A DNA stretch of 64,000 nt from a virus: positions 1-64,000 of the IMG/VR virus record IMGVR_UViG_3300024502_000011, one strand, 5' to 3'. This document shows positions 41,150-47,921 of this stretch, in pieces. Both the position numbers and the translations under genes were made by a program. The notes beneath the pieces were generated by a model, which was given only the letters and a program-made list of their open reading frames with translations, did not search any database and had not been told where the DNA came from. Each line of letters opens with the position of its first letter. The first letter of the stretch is position 1.

Positions 41150-41209
41150 TTTAAAGTGGGGGATAATACATAATACCCTACCGGGGGAGTACTAGTACTC
41201 CCACTTTAA
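41150..41209. repeat. nested inverted repeat with a GTACTAGTAC core
   Basis: Outer arms TTAAAGTGGG (41151-41160) and CCCACTTTAA (41200-41209). Inner perfect 18-bp palindrome GGGAGTACTAGTACTCCC (41185-41202). A second GTACTAGTAC lies at 41220-41229. At the boundary between plus- and minus-strand gene blocks. Confidence 0.75.
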
Positions 41210-41230
41210 GGTTGTGTTAGTACTAGTACC

Positions 41231-41252
41231 AAAAGGGGCTTAAGCCCCTTTT
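41231..41252. terminator. bidirectional terminator
   Basis: AAAAGGGGCTTAAGCCCCTTTT, a perfect 22-bp palindrome with A and T tracts. It overlaps the 3' end of the first minus-strand gene. Confidence 0.75.
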
Positions 41253-41476
41253 GCCAGCCACCAGTCGCATGATTGTTTGAGTATAGTTTGGGCCTCACCC
41301 AAAACCCAATCACGGTGATCGTCGCTCATCTTATAGTAAGGATCAATCCGGAGATTATCCAGAATCGTTTGAAAAAATTCGGGATTGTTTTCGTTCCCCA
41401 CAATTAAATCAGCATACGCCAGCAAAATTTTGCTGGCGGAGTTGCGGTCATTCAACATCTTCAGTAACTTTTCCAT
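41240..41476 (-). CDS. hypothetical protein, 78 aa
   Basis: EKLLKMLNDRNSASKILLAYADLIVG, ending SCDWWLAKGA; helical. Own promoter: TTGACA, 18 bp, GAGAAT, 5 bp, ATG. Not recognised. Confidence 0.65.
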   Translation of the reverse strand: MEKLLKMLNDRNSASKILLAYADLIVGNENNPEFFQTILDNLRIDPYYKMSDDHRDWVLGEAQTILKQSCDWWLAKGA

Positions 41477-41513
41477 AATTCATTCTCCCATGAAAACGTG
41501 GTTTCTGTCAATG

Positions 41514-41541
41514 AAAAAAAGGGGGTTTCCCCCCTTTTTTT
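41514..41541. terminator. terminator hairpin
   Basis: AAAAAAAGGGGG - TTT - CCCCCTTTTTTT; works on either strand. It ends the gene at 41542. Confidence 0.75.
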
Positions 41542-41748
41542 CTACTCAAACGTGATAACGTTGAAACCCAACGCCTTGAAAATATCGGTCAATTCTTCGA
41601 CCGATTCACCGTCCCATTCCGGCTCAAACTCCGGAAAGTTCCATTCCCCCTCAGCCATCATTTCCTGCAATTCCTGATCCGTAGGACCGGACATTTCCTC
41701 GCAGTTAATCTGCGTGTCGAAATCGTCAAATTCGAAATTGTTGGTCAT
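41542..41748 (-). CDS. acidic protein, 68 aa
   Basis: Strongly acidic (GPTDQELQEMMAEGEWNFPEF, WDGESVEELTDIF), possibly a DNA mimic. The mRNA leader holds GTGTA/TACAC as a hairpin and three AAAAGGA repeats before the ATG. Not recognised. Confidence 0.65.
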   Translation of the reverse strand: MTNNFEFDDFDTQINCEEMSGPTDQELQEMMAEGEWNFPEFEPEWDGESVEELTDIFKALGFNVITFE

Positions 41749-41874
41749 TTTCCTTTTCCTTTTCCTTTTCTGTAGTGGTGTATCCCCTACACCTATAGAT
41801 TACCACACTATCGGACAGAATCAAACGAAAAATGACGGGAAACGATATTTTTTTCGTTTCCCGTCATGACGGGA

Positions 41875-42495
41875 TTAGATCCCGTGGATTCGTTTCCACG
41901 TCACCCAAGTAATAGCTTGAACCTGAGATGCGGACAAACCAACAATTCCCGCTACCATCCGGTATGCGGAAATAATCGCAGAACGTTCCCGTTCTGCGAT
42001 ATGCGGCATTGTCGCTACAGTGTAGCGATAGCCTACCGCAACGCTATAGGCATGAACGTCTACGGTAACCTTATCGTCACCGTTCTTATCACCGTTGCGG
42101 AGGTTATCAGCAAAAGCCGTAACCTTGGGACCGCTCAAAATATGGCGAAACGGTTCGTTCCGTTTGTCTGCTAACAGGATAGCAGCTGCCTTGTCGATGT
42201 TGCGACGATAGCCCGCAACACCGGACACTAACGATAACGGCTTATCGTTAGCGATAGCGTCGGCCAAAATATCAATTCCATTCAAATTTGAAGTCCAACG
42301 GATACCCGGCGATAATGCGGCAGTTGCATCAACTACCGCATCGAACGAAAAGTTAGAAACACGGGCAATAACCCGTAATTGTTCGTGGGCGGCGGTGTAC
42401 CATGCACCCCCGGAGCGTTTTTCTTCCGGCGTCGCCATATTGTAGACGGCGAGGATGTTGGTCATGAAATCGTTGGTCATACGAAAAATGGTCAT
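41875..42495 (-). CDS. HhH-GPD-like phage protein, 206 aa
   Basis: ATAALSPGIRWTSNL, GVAGYRRNIDKAAAIL, ILSGPKVTAFADNL and VTVDVHAYSVAVG recall the helix-hairpin-helix/Asp core of DNA glycosylases; the family is common and uncharacterised in phages. The catalytic Lys is not evident, so activity is doubtful. GC-richer than neighbours. AAAAGGAAAAA precedes the ATG. Confidence 0.6.
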   Translation of the reverse strand: MTIFRMTNDFMTNILAVYNMATPEEKRSGGAWYTAAHEQLRVIARVSNFSFDAVVDATAALSPGIRWTSNLNGIDILADAIANDKPLSLVSGVAGYRRNIDKAAAILLADKRNEPFRHILSGPKVTAFADNLRNGDKNGDDKVTVDVHAYSVAVGYRYTVATMPHIAERERSAIISAYRMVAGIVGLSASQVQAITWVTWKRIHGI

Positions 42496-42567
42496 TTTTT
42501 CCTTTTCTGTTTGGCGCTGGCCTCAACTCTTATAGATTACCATAGGCCAGAACTAAACTGCAATACC

Positions 42568-42663
42568 CTACCACGAAAAAACTACATAAATTCCATAAAT
42601 ACCCCCCATAAGGAAAACGAATGATAGCGCATCCAAAATCATATTGATAACGTTGTTTTTCAT
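42568..42663 (-). CDS. single-span membrane miniprotein, 31 aa
   Basis: MKNNVINMILDALSFVFLMG then GIYGIYVVFSW; one hydrophobic helix. Promoter TTGACA, 18 bp, GAGAAT, 6 bp, ATG. Unknown role. Confidence 0.5.
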   Translation of the reverse strand: MKNNVINMILDALSFVFLMGGIYGIYVVFSW

Positions 42664-42687
42664 ACTGTTATTCTCTCATGAAAAAAT

Positions 42688-42712
42688 GGGGATTGTCAAT
42701 CCCCATTTTCAT
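42688..42712. terminator. terminator hairpin
   Basis: AAAATGGGGATTG - TCA - ATCCCCATTTT at the end of the gene at 42696. Confidence 0.7.
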
Positions 42713-42911
42713 TATTTTCCATATCTTCAATGACTTCAATCATCTCACGGTACAACGGGCAATAGTTCCAGTGACCAACATGATGTCCCAACATCAAATC
42801 GAAATGCTCATATTTTTCACCGTTCCACTCCCAACGGGAATGGATTAAATTATATTCATTCCCGTTGTGATAGACCGTCATGATTTTTTCTTCAATGTAA
42901 TTTTGTTCCAT
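42696..42911 (-). CDS. hypothetical protein, 71 aa
   Basis: MTVYHNGNEYNLIHSRWEWNGEKYEHFDLML with an acidic C-terminus. Promoter TTGACA, 17 bp, TACCAT, 6 bp, ATG gives the start MEQNYIEEK. Not recognised. Confidence 0.65.
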   Translation of the reverse strand: MEQNYIEEKIMTVYHNGNEYNLIHSRWEWNGEKYEHFDLMLGHHVGHWNYCPLYREMIEVIEDMENNENGD

Positions 42912-42984
42912 GAGTCAATGGTATCAAGGTCAGAAAAAAATGTCAAGAAAAAAACAAAAAAAATTTTGGTACTATCGGTCCTGG

Positions 42985-43110
42985 TGCCAGTACTAGTACC
43001 TCGCCAGGTCTGGTACTATTGGTCCTGGTGGTACTATCGGAAGGGGATGGGCGTACTAGTACTAGTGACCAGTTAGTACTAATGCGCCCATCCGCAGTAC
43101 TAGTACCGTT
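42985..43110. repeat. cluster of GTACTAGTAC palindromes
   Basis: Perfect copies at 42990-42999, 43053-43062 and 43097-43106, with many GGTACTA and GGTCCTGGTG variants between. The 43 copy region 42912-43154 has no gene. Two more copies lie at 41189 and 41220. Confidence 0.7.
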
Positions 43111-43154
43111 GACCAGACGGTACTAGTGGTACTGGTAGGCAAAGGAACTACCAG

Positions 43155-43349
43155 TTAATCTTCCCAAACAAACTTCGCAGAATTTAACTTAACTTGCCCC
43201 CATTGGTCAACTTGCCAACTCATTCCGGCCCAATCAAACAACCAATGTTCCCACAAGTTAGACCAACGCATGTTTGCGAGAATAATCTTCGCATCATATG
43301 ATCTGAACTTCTCTTGAATTGAGGCGACAATCTCAGGCGTGGGTGTCAT
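43155..43349 (-). CDS. hypothetical protein, 64 aa
   Basis: TPTPEIVASIQEKFRSYDAKI, then WSNLWEHWLFDWAGMSW; Trp-rich. Promoter TTGACA, 17 bp, TAAGAT, 8 bp, ATG. Not recognised. Confidence 0.6.
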   Translation of the reverse strand: MTPTPEIVASIQEKFRSYDAKIILANMRWSNLWEHWLFDWAGMSWQVDQWGQVKLNSAKFVWED

Positions 43350-43404
43350 ATGTTCCTATCTTAGCACGATGTGTTCAGGTTGTCAACCTGATGTGTTCAA
43401 ATTT

Positions 43405-43508
43405 CCTTTTAATTAAGTCCTTTTCCGGCATTATGCGTAGGTCATCAATACTTTTGGAGGGGTACAAACGACCCTTACGCATTGACGGAAAAGGACTTAA
43501 TTAAAAGG
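43405..43508. repeat. 23-bp perfect inverted repeat, 104 bp overall
   Basis: Left arm 43405-43427, right arm 43486-43508, perfect complements. Just inside, ATGCGTA pairs with TTACGCAT. The loop holds GGAGGGG. No gene inside. An RNA from it would be a long hairpin. Confidence 0.85.
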
Positions 43509-43513
43509 TGGGG

Positions 43514-43777
43514 CTACTGCCCCACCTTCTTGCTGATGTGACGGGCGATAATCTTGCCCGTCACCTGATTGCGAACACGCTTCTTATTGCCATTCTCAGC
43601 AACAATCTGGTTGTAGAGGTACATAACAGCCCCAAGATTGGAGTCCACCAGATTGATCGTGGTGTACTTGGACTTGTCCACACCAACTTGAATCTGGTAG
43701 CCAGTGTTGGGGGTGTTCTGAATCGCACCCTTCTCATTCTGGAAGGAAGCGGTCTGGAAGTTGAAGGTCATCTGCAT
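43514..43777 (-). CDS. hypothetical protein, 87 aa
   Basis: FNFQTASFQNEKGAIQNTPN, then LVDSNLGAVMYLYNQIVAENGNKKRV and a basic C-terminus. Ends at a terminator (AAGGTGGGG/CCCCACCTT, 43505-43529). Its mRNA begins with a TCAGG/CCTGA hairpin. Not recognised. Confidence 0.65.
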   Translation of the reverse strand: MQMTFNFQTASFQNEKGAIQNTPNTGYQIQVGVDKSKYTTINLVDSNLGAVMYLYNQIVAENGNKKRVRNQVTGKIIARHISKKVGQ

Positions 43778-43794
43778 TTTCGTTTTTTCCTTTT

Positions 43795-43830
43795 CTATCA
43801 GGCTTGCCCTGACTCTTTTAGTATCTCACA
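43795..43830 (-). promoter_or_regulatory. promoter with 5' hairpin leader
   Basis: On the minus strand: GATACT, AAAAGAG, TCAGG-GCAAG-CCTGA hairpin, AAAAGGA. The same layout with a different hairpin sequence precedes the genes starting at 44781, 45816, 47921, 49661 and 53839. Confidence 0.65.
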
Positions 43831-43879
43831 GGTTCGGTTGCTTGTCAACAGTTTTCAGAACTTTTTTTCTTGGGGGAGG

Positions 43880-44161
43880 TTATTCCTCCCCCATCCCCTC
43901 ATCGCCACCATCCTCATTTTCTACATCACCCACAAACTCAACTCCCGGCCAGTAGAAAACATATCCATAACCCATGTTATCCCATTTCACATTGGTTGGG
44001 ACGTAAACGTTTCTACGTCCCATTTCATACATCACATCCAAAATCTCAGCCATTGTGTCAACCACAATGGCAAGGCAAGATTTGCCACCCATATAACGGC
44101 CAGAATAGCCCCTGCACTCAAAACCACAATCTTCGAGAAATTCCTGCAAATCGCTTTTCAT
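43880..44161 (-). CDS. hypothetical protein, 93 aa
   Basis: LQEFLEDCGFECRGYSGRYMGGKSCLAIVVDTMAEILD; C-terminus very acidic (VENEDGGDEGMGEE). Promoter TTGACA, 17 bp, GAGAAT, 6 bp, ATG. Ends in a GGGGGAGG/CCTCCCCC terminator. Not recognised. Confidence 0.65.
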   Translation of the reverse strand: MKSDLQEFLEDCGFECRGYSGRYMGGKSCLAIVVDTMAEILDVMYEMGRRNVYVPTNVKWDNMGYGYVFYWPGVEFVGDVENEDGGDEGMGEE

Positions 44162-44199
44162 GATTTTATTCTCCCATACTGGAAGGGGTTTGTCAACCC

Positions 44200-44415
44200 C
44201 TAGAACAACTTTTTGTGAAATTTCACAACTTTGGAAATCGCAGACTGCAAAGTTTTGCAGGGAACTAAGGAAATCTTCTCTTCAGAAAACAACATCAGTT
44301 CTTTTTTCTTAGGGTTCCAATCAGCAACCAGTGTGCCATTCAGCAAAAACTCAGTGAAGCAGTAGATGCTGCCACGGTCAAAGGTGTTGATTTCAAGTTT
44401 CTGTTTTTCAACCAT
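44200..44415 (-). CDS. hypothetical protein, 71 aa
   Basis: LEINTFDRGSIYCFTEFLLNG, then KKKELMLFSEEKISLVPCKT. Promoter TTGCCA, 17 bp, GTAATA, 6 bp, ATG; the -35 part lies in the long inverted repeat at 44432. Not recognised. Confidence 0.65.
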   Translation of the reverse strand: MVEKQKLEINTFDRGSIYCFTEFLLNGTLVADWNPKKKELMLFSEEKISLVPCKTLQSAISKVVKFHKKLF

Positions 44416-44431
44416 GATTTATATTACCACG

Positions 44432-44502
44432 ACCCCTCAGAGAATGGCAACAGAAAAATGATGAAAACTAGAAGTTTTTTCTGTTGCCATTCTCTGAGGG
44501 GT
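44432..44502. repeat. 27-bp perfect inverted repeat
   Basis: Arms 44432-44458 and 44476-44502 with a 17-nt loop. The left arm holds the -35 of the gene at 44415. Confidence 0.88.
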
Positions 44503-44523
44503 GTCAGGGGTACCCCTGACACC
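44500..44523. repeat. 24-bp perfect palindrome
   Basis: GGTGTCAGGGGT followed directly by its complement ACCCCTGACACC, overlapping the end of the 27-bp inverted repeat. No spacer, so cruciform or dimer-binding site rather than a terminator. Confidence 0.85.
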
Positions 44524-44534
44524 CAAAACCCCAG

Positions 44535-44552
44535 GAAGGGCCGTTTCCGGCC
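44535..44552 (-). terminator. GGGCCG-TTTCCG-GCCC hairpin, copy 1
   Basis: AGGAAGGGCCGTTTCCGGCC occurs here and again at 48054, each after a minus-strand gene. A shared terminator cassette. Confidence 0.65.
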
Positions 44553-44562
44553 CAGGAATCAC

Positions 44563-44781
44563 CTATTCCCCGTAGTAGTCGTAAGACTCATACTGCGATT
44601 CATACATCGAATCCAGGTGCTGGTCCTCCAGCTCAAAACTAGGATCTTCAGGATAGTCCTGGAAATCGTCAGAATCATAGATGTCGGCCATTTCAGCCTG
44701 AGCATCTTCCCAGGCTTCATTCCGACCCATTTCTTCCAGGTCGTTTTCGTAGAACTCGTAGGTGTCGTAGTCTTCAAACAT
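44563..44781 (-). CDS. acidic Tyr/Asp-rich protein, 72 aa
   Basis: MFEDYDTYEFYENDLEEMGRN; tail ESQYESYDYYGE. Very acidic, DNA-mimic-like composition. The start at 44781 follows AAAAGGAGAAAACGGA; the upstream in-frame ATG crosses the promoter. Not recognised. Confidence 0.7.
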   Translation of the reverse strand: MFEDYDTYEFYENDLEEMGRNEAWEDAQAEMADIYDSDDFQDYPEDPSFELEDQHLDSMYESQYESYDYYGE

Positions 44782-44896
44782 TCCGTTTTCTCCTTTTGTC
44801 TTGGCTCTTGCCCTGACTCTTTTAGTATCGCACGTTGTAGCAGGGAAGTCAACAACTTTTTTTGTTTTTTTGTGGGGGATTTTCGCCCCCCACACT

Positions 44897-45133
44897 TTAC
44901 TTCACCTGAACCGCAACCTGTTTGATTTCAGCAACATAGACATCGCCCACATCAAACGTTCCATATGTCATTGGAGACTTCACCGCACAGTACCAGCGAG
45001 CGAAGGGGTTTTGCTTTTCCTTTTCCGGAGTCTGATAGGTCTTGAGAACACGCCATTCCCAGGAACCATCAAAACTCTTGAAAATCATATGAGGATTGTC
45101 AATCTTGGCAGTTTTGCCGAATGGATTCTTCAT
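44897..45133 (-). CDS. hypothetical protein, 78 aa
   Basis: NPFGKTAKIDNPHMIFKSFDGSWEWRVLKTYQ, then WYCAVKSPMTYGTFDVGDVYVAEI; a compact beta fold. Promoter TTGACA, 17 bp, GATACT, 6 bp, ATG. Not recognised. Confidence 0.7.
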   Translation of the reverse strand: MKNPFGKTAKIDNPHMIFKSFDGSWEWRVLKTYQTPEKEKQNPFARWYCAVKSPMTYGTFDVGDVYVAEIKQVAVQVK

Positions 45134-45171
45134 ATTGTTAGTATCTCACATTCTGGGGGGTTTGTCAACAG

Positions 45172-45495
45172 TTACCAGTGAAAAAGTCCCCTCTTTTTTT
45201 CACCGTTTGCGTAAACCACTAAAACATCACCATCACCATCACCATCACCAAAAACAACAGGATCACCATAAGTAGACGGGACATCATCGCCAACTTCACC
45301 AGACCATTTGCTGGACCAGCGATCACCGCAACAAGGGCAGTCAACGCCAGAATCACAACCATCGAAGTAAACACCCTCTACTTCTAAAACACGATTGTTC
45401 GCATCTTCGGCGTTTTCAGCCTCAACAACAACGTGTTTTGCTGGTCCGGTGAAATGACCACCTGAATTATTTTGAGAAAAATGGAAGAATTTCAT
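45172..45495 (-). CDS. conserved phage protein, paralogue of 8436-8720, 107 aa
   Basis: MKFFHFSQNNSGG, VVVEAENAEDANNRVLEVEG and ending VVYANGEKKRGLFHW. It has an insert CDSGVDCPCCGDRWSS, a likely zinc site, and a GDGDGDGD stretch, both absent from the other copy. Promoter TTGACA, 17 bp, GAAACT, 6 bp, ATG. Confidence 0.78.
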   Translation of the reverse strand: MKFFHFSQNNSGGHFTGPAKHVVVEAENAEDANNRVLEVEGVYFDGCDSGVDCPCCGDRWSSKWSGEVGDDVPSTYGDPVVFGDGDGDGDVLVVYANGEKKRGLFHW

Positions 45496-45552
45496 ACTTT
45501 TAGTTTCTCACATTCTGGGGGGTTTGTCAACCCCCCACTTGAAGTTTTTTTG

Positions 45553-45816
45553 CTATTCAGCGATTCGGCGTTCAAACACCCCACGTTCCAGAGTGGCAGT
45601 GTCAGAACCATCAGTGTGGAACGTGATGGGGAAGTAGTCTTCACCAATCTGAGCATAAACTTCAGTTTCATTCATACCCAAGTCAATCCAGTCACCAACA
45701 GCACCAGCGTAAGTCTCAGATTCTACAACATTTTCAGGATTGAAATTCCCAGGAAGGTCACCAACCAGGAAACGCTTGATAGGGAGGGTCGAAAACTTAA
45801 CTTTCTTCAGAAACAT
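45553..45816 (-). CDS. hypothetical protein, 87 aa
   Basis: MFLKKVKFSTLPIKRFLVGDL, then ETYAGAVGDWIDLGMNETEVYAQIGEDYFP. Hairpin leader (GGC-AAGA-GCC) and AAAAGGAG before the ATG. Not recognised. Confidence 0.7.
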   Translation of the reverse strand: MFLKKVKFSTLPIKRFLVGDLPGNFNPENVVESETYAGAVGDWIDLGMNETEVYAQIGEDYFPITFHTDGSDTATLERGVFERRIAE

Positions 45817-45856
45817 GGTCTTTTCTCCTTTTGTCCTGGCTCTTGCCCTGACTCTT

Positions 45857-45979
45857 TTACTTTACCACAACCTTTTTCCGGTTGTCAACAGAATTTTTCA
45901 AGTTTTTGTGAAAGTCACAAACGTTCCGTTTGCAGTTGGGGCAGTTCAGAATCGAAAGCATCAGGTGTTGTTTGCTCAT
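45857..45979 (-). CDS. zinc-binding miniprotein, 40 aa
   Basis: MSKQHLMLSILNCPNCKRNV then CDFHKNL: CPNC plus C..H, one zinc site. Promoter TTGACA, about 18 bp, TAAAGT, 6 bp, ATG. Its 3' end contains the TTGACA promoter of the next gene. Confidence 0.55.
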   Translation of the reverse strand: MSKQHLMLSILNCPNCKRNVCDFHKNLKNSVDNRKKVVVK

Positions 45980-45983
45980 GTTT

Positions 45984-46133
45984 TTACTTTACCACAGAAG
46001 TTTTGGGGATGTCAAGAGTTTTTTTCAACTCTTTCGAAAAATCCAGCACAGTCGGAAATGCAATAGAAAACAAAGAAACAACCAGGACAATCAACAGAAT
46101 GTCAAACATCGAATCACTGATAAGCCGTTTCAT
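45984..46133 (-). CDS. membrane miniprotein, 49 aa
   Basis: MKRLISDSMFDILLIVLVVS LFSIAF is one membrane span; the tail is FSKELKKTLDIPK. Promoter TTGACA, 17 bp, GATGAT, 6 bp, ATG. The next promoter lies inside its 3' coding end. Confidence 0.6.
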   Translation of the reverse strand: MKRLISDSMFDILLIVLVVSLFSIAFPTVLDFSKELKKTLDIPKTSVVK

Positions 46134-46168
46134 GAATCCATCATCTCACAGTCTGGGGAATTTGTCAA

Positions 46169-46279
46169 CTACTTAATTGCACAATCTGCTTTCATGGCGA
46201 AAAAAATAATAATCACACCGAAAAGATAACCCGCCATGAAAAACGTAAGATATTTGAGTCGAAGTTCTTTTCTTGTCAT
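46169..46279 (-). CDS. membrane miniprotein, 36 aa
   Basis: MTRKELRLKYLTFFMAGYLF GVIIIFFAMK, then ADCAIK; one span with a basic N-terminus. Promoter TTGACA, 17 bp, GATGAT, 6 bp, ATG, nearly identical in layout to the previous gene. Confidence 0.6.
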   Translation of the reverse strand: MTRKELRLKYLTFFMAGYLFGVIIIFFAMKADCAIK

Positions 46280-46310
46280 GAATCCATCATCTCACAGTCT
46301 GAGGGGTTTG

Positions 46311-46526
46311 TCAACCCCAAGAACCAAGTTTTTTCTTTTTTGTTGCGGCAACCAGAACAGCTTCAGAAATCATTAAAAAAACTTCAGAATCAATCACAGT
46401 CTGGATTTCCCGCAACTTGTAACCCTTTTGTTGCCAATTGATTACAATGGGTTTCAATGCTTCATACACTTCATCCGCAAGTTGTTGACCTTCAAGAGTT
46501 TTTGCTTCATACTCATTGTAAAGCAT
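46311..46526 (-). CDS. hypothetical protein, 71 aa
   Basis: LYNEYEAKTLEGQQLADEVYEALKPIVINWQQKGYKLREIQ; helical. Coupled to the upstream gene by TAATG, with GGAGGAAG in that gene's last codons as ribosome site. Not recognised. Confidence 0.7.
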   Translation of the reverse strand: MLYNEYEAKTLEGQQLADEVYEALKPIVINWQQKGYKLREIQTVIDSEVFLMISEAVLVAATKKKKLGSWG

Positions 46527-46663
46527 TATTCTTCCTCCTTCTTGTGCTTGCGCTTGCGATAATTCTTGCTTTTGGTTTTCTTGTCCTGGATAATAGATCC
46601 GGTCTTTACACCAGACCGGATCTTAGCAGGATTAAACTTGGGCAGCTTGATGTGTTCAACCAT
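46526..46663 (-). CDS. basic miniprotein, 45 aa
   Basis: MVEHIKLPKFNPAKIRSGVK, then a Lys/Arg-rich KKTKSKNYRKRKHKKEEE tail; probably binds nucleic acid. Promoter TTGACA, 17 bp, GATAAT, 6 bp, ATG. Stop overlaps the next start. Confidence 0.65.
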   Translation of the reverse strand: MVEHIKLPKFNPAKIRSGVKTGSIIQDKKTKSKNYRKRKHKKEEE

Positions 46664-46698
46664 ACTGTTATTATCCCATGTGTTCTTCACAATGTCAA

Positions 46699-46902
46699 CT
46701 ACTCTTCAAGTTTTTTTTGTAAGGCACTGATAATTAAAGGTAATTCTTCTTTCGACAAGGTGATTCTACTCATAATTTTTCCTTGATCGTCATGTTGGCG
46801 AATCTCAAACAACCCAAGTCCATCAGCATCATCTGTGACTGCAATATGGTCACCTGTGTCATCATTCCAAATTCTGTAGCAAATTTCCATACTGTGCCGC
46901 AT
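46699..46902 (-). CDS. hypothetical protein, 67 aa
   Basis: CYRIWNDDTGDHIAVTDDADGLGLFEIRQHD; likely small beta protein. AGGAGAAAAA precedes the ATG. Third of a coupled run (47014, 46911, 46699). Not recognised. Confidence 0.65.
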   Translation of the reverse strand: MRHSMEICYRIWNDDTGDHIAVTDDADGLGLFEIRQHDDQGKIMSRITLSKEELPLIISALQKKLEE

Positions 46903-46910
46903 TTTTTCTC

Positions 46911-47030
46911 CTAGTTAAAAGGTGATTTGTATTTCTTACCACATTCAAGGCAACTGTAATGACCATTAACAGGTCTGGTCATCTTTGTGTGGAATTCCCG
47001 ACAAAACCAAACACTAAGCTTTTGCAGCAT
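46911..47030 (-). CDS. miniprotein with CxxC, 39 aa
   Basis: LQKLSVWFCREFHTKM, then GHYSCLECGKKYKSPF, a half zinc finger. AAGGATAATC precedes the ATG, which lies inside the end of the preceding gene. Confidence 0.5.
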   Translation of the reverse strand: MLQKLSVWFCREFHTKMTRPVNGHYSCLECGKKYKSPFN

Positions 47031-47205
47031 TTTGATTATCCTTTAACGTAGACAAAACCAAAATCTGCATCGTCACAAAGTCGATAATAGCCTGAGCGTT
47101 CAGGTAATCATCGTCGTTTTCATCGAACCTGCTAATAATCAGGTTCATCAGACCGATTACCTTCATGTTTCCGCTAATCAGATCGTCAATCACATCGTTC
47201 ATCAT
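47014..47205 (-). CDS. hypothetical protein, 63 aa
   Basis: MMNDVIDDLISGNMKVIGLM, then ENDDDYLNAQAIIDFVTMQI; acidic helical. A longer frame from 47244 runs through TTGACA, 17 bp, GATAAT, so the start is put at 47205, 6 bp past the -10 box. Not recognised. Confidence 0.65.
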   Translation of the reverse strand: MMNDVIDDLISGNMKVIGLMNLIISRFDENDDDYLNAQAIIDFVTMQILVLSTLKDNQNAAKA

Positions 47206-47243
47206 GATATTATTATCGCACCTTTCTTTTCGGTTGTCAAGCA

Positions 47244-47453
47244 TTATTTTGTAGACCTAAACCAAGACCTAGACATAGACCTAGACCAAGACCCAGACGC
47301 AGACCTAGACCTAAACCTAGACCAAGACCCAGACCCAGACCAAGACCCAGACCCAGACCAAGACCCAGACCCAGACCTAGACCAAGACCTAGATCTAGAC
47401 CCAGACATAGACCAAGACCAAATATTTCTTTTGTAGATTGATTTCTTGATCAT
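47244..47453 (-). CDS. X-Ser repeat protein 1, 69 aa
   Basis: Leader MIKKSIYKRNIWS, then about 26 X-Ser dipeptides with X mostly G, R or W (SRSWSRSGSGSWSGSGS). The DNA is an NGGTCT hexamer array in which the Ser codon is always TCT. No membrane segment; low-complexity, basic and aromatic. Same leader as the genes ending 47618, 48729, 50794 and 50986. Function unknown. Confidence 0.65.
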   Translation of the reverse strand: MIKKSIYKRNIWSWSMSGSRSRSWSRSGSGSWSGSGSWSGSGSWSRFRSRSASGSWSRSMSRSWFRSTK

Positions 47454-47459
47454 AGTTTA

Positions 47460-47618
47460 TTATCCAATTTCAGAATAAGTCCTAGACACAGACCAAGACC
47501 TAGACCCAGACCAAGACCTAGACCAAGTCCTAGACCCAGACCTAGACCCATACAAAGACCAAGACCCAGACCTAGACATAGACCAAATATTTCTTTTGTA
47601 GATTGATTTCTTGATCAT
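47460..47618 (-). CDS. X-Ser repeat protein 2, 52 aa
   Basis: MIKKSIYKRNIWSMSRSGSW, repeats, ending SYSEIG-like TYSEIG. The stop (TAA) forms part of the GGATAAT box just ahead of repeat protein 1, so the two are packed head to tail. Confidence 0.6.
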   Translation of the reverse strand: MIKKSIYKRNIWSMSRSGSWSLYGSRSGSRTWSRSWSGSRSWSVSRTYSEIG

Positions 47619-47654
47619 AAACAAAAAAGTTTGGGGGATTTCTCCCCCAAACCA

Positions 47655-47921
47655 CTAACCCTTCTTACCGATGCCGAAAGACTCAATTGCAGAAGTCTGC
47701 ACATACCAAGTCTTCGTGGGAAGGTTCTGAGCGTCCTTGTACTTCGAATCGCTGAACGCACCAGTCTCATAAACAATCTTGGCATCGTCCAGAAGGACAC
47801 AGGTATCGTTCACTCCAGTGAGCGTACCAGCATAGATGTAGTTCGCACAGAACAACATCACGTGCTCACCAAGAAGGGCCACAAGACCTTCACCCTGAAC
47901 CTCAGTCACAATCTTCTTCAT
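47655..47921 (-). CDS. conserved phage protein, Sm-like beta fold, 88 aa
   Basis: EGLVALLGEHVMLFCANYIYAGTLTGVNDTCVLLDDAKIVYETG resembles an Sm-type barrel strand order seen in phage proteins of unknown function; then TKTWYVQTSAIESFG. Leader hairpin GTCAGA-GGAAA-TCTGAC and AAAAGGAG before the ATG. Confidence 0.65.
   Translation of the reverse strand: MKKIVTEVQGEGLVALLGEHVMLFCANYIYAGTLTGVNDTCVLLDDAKIVYETGAFSDSKYKDAQNLPTKTWYVQTSAIESFGIGKKG

Noticed and set aside
43508-44203. 231-aa plus-strand frame
   Set aside because: Runs antisense to two minus-strand genes with clear promoters; no start signal.
45472-46176. 234-aa plus-strand frame
   Set aside because: Antisense to four minus-strand genes; composition not protein-like.
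47206-47244. Longer start for the gene at 47014
   Set aside because: Those codons are the TTGACA and GATAAT promoter itself.
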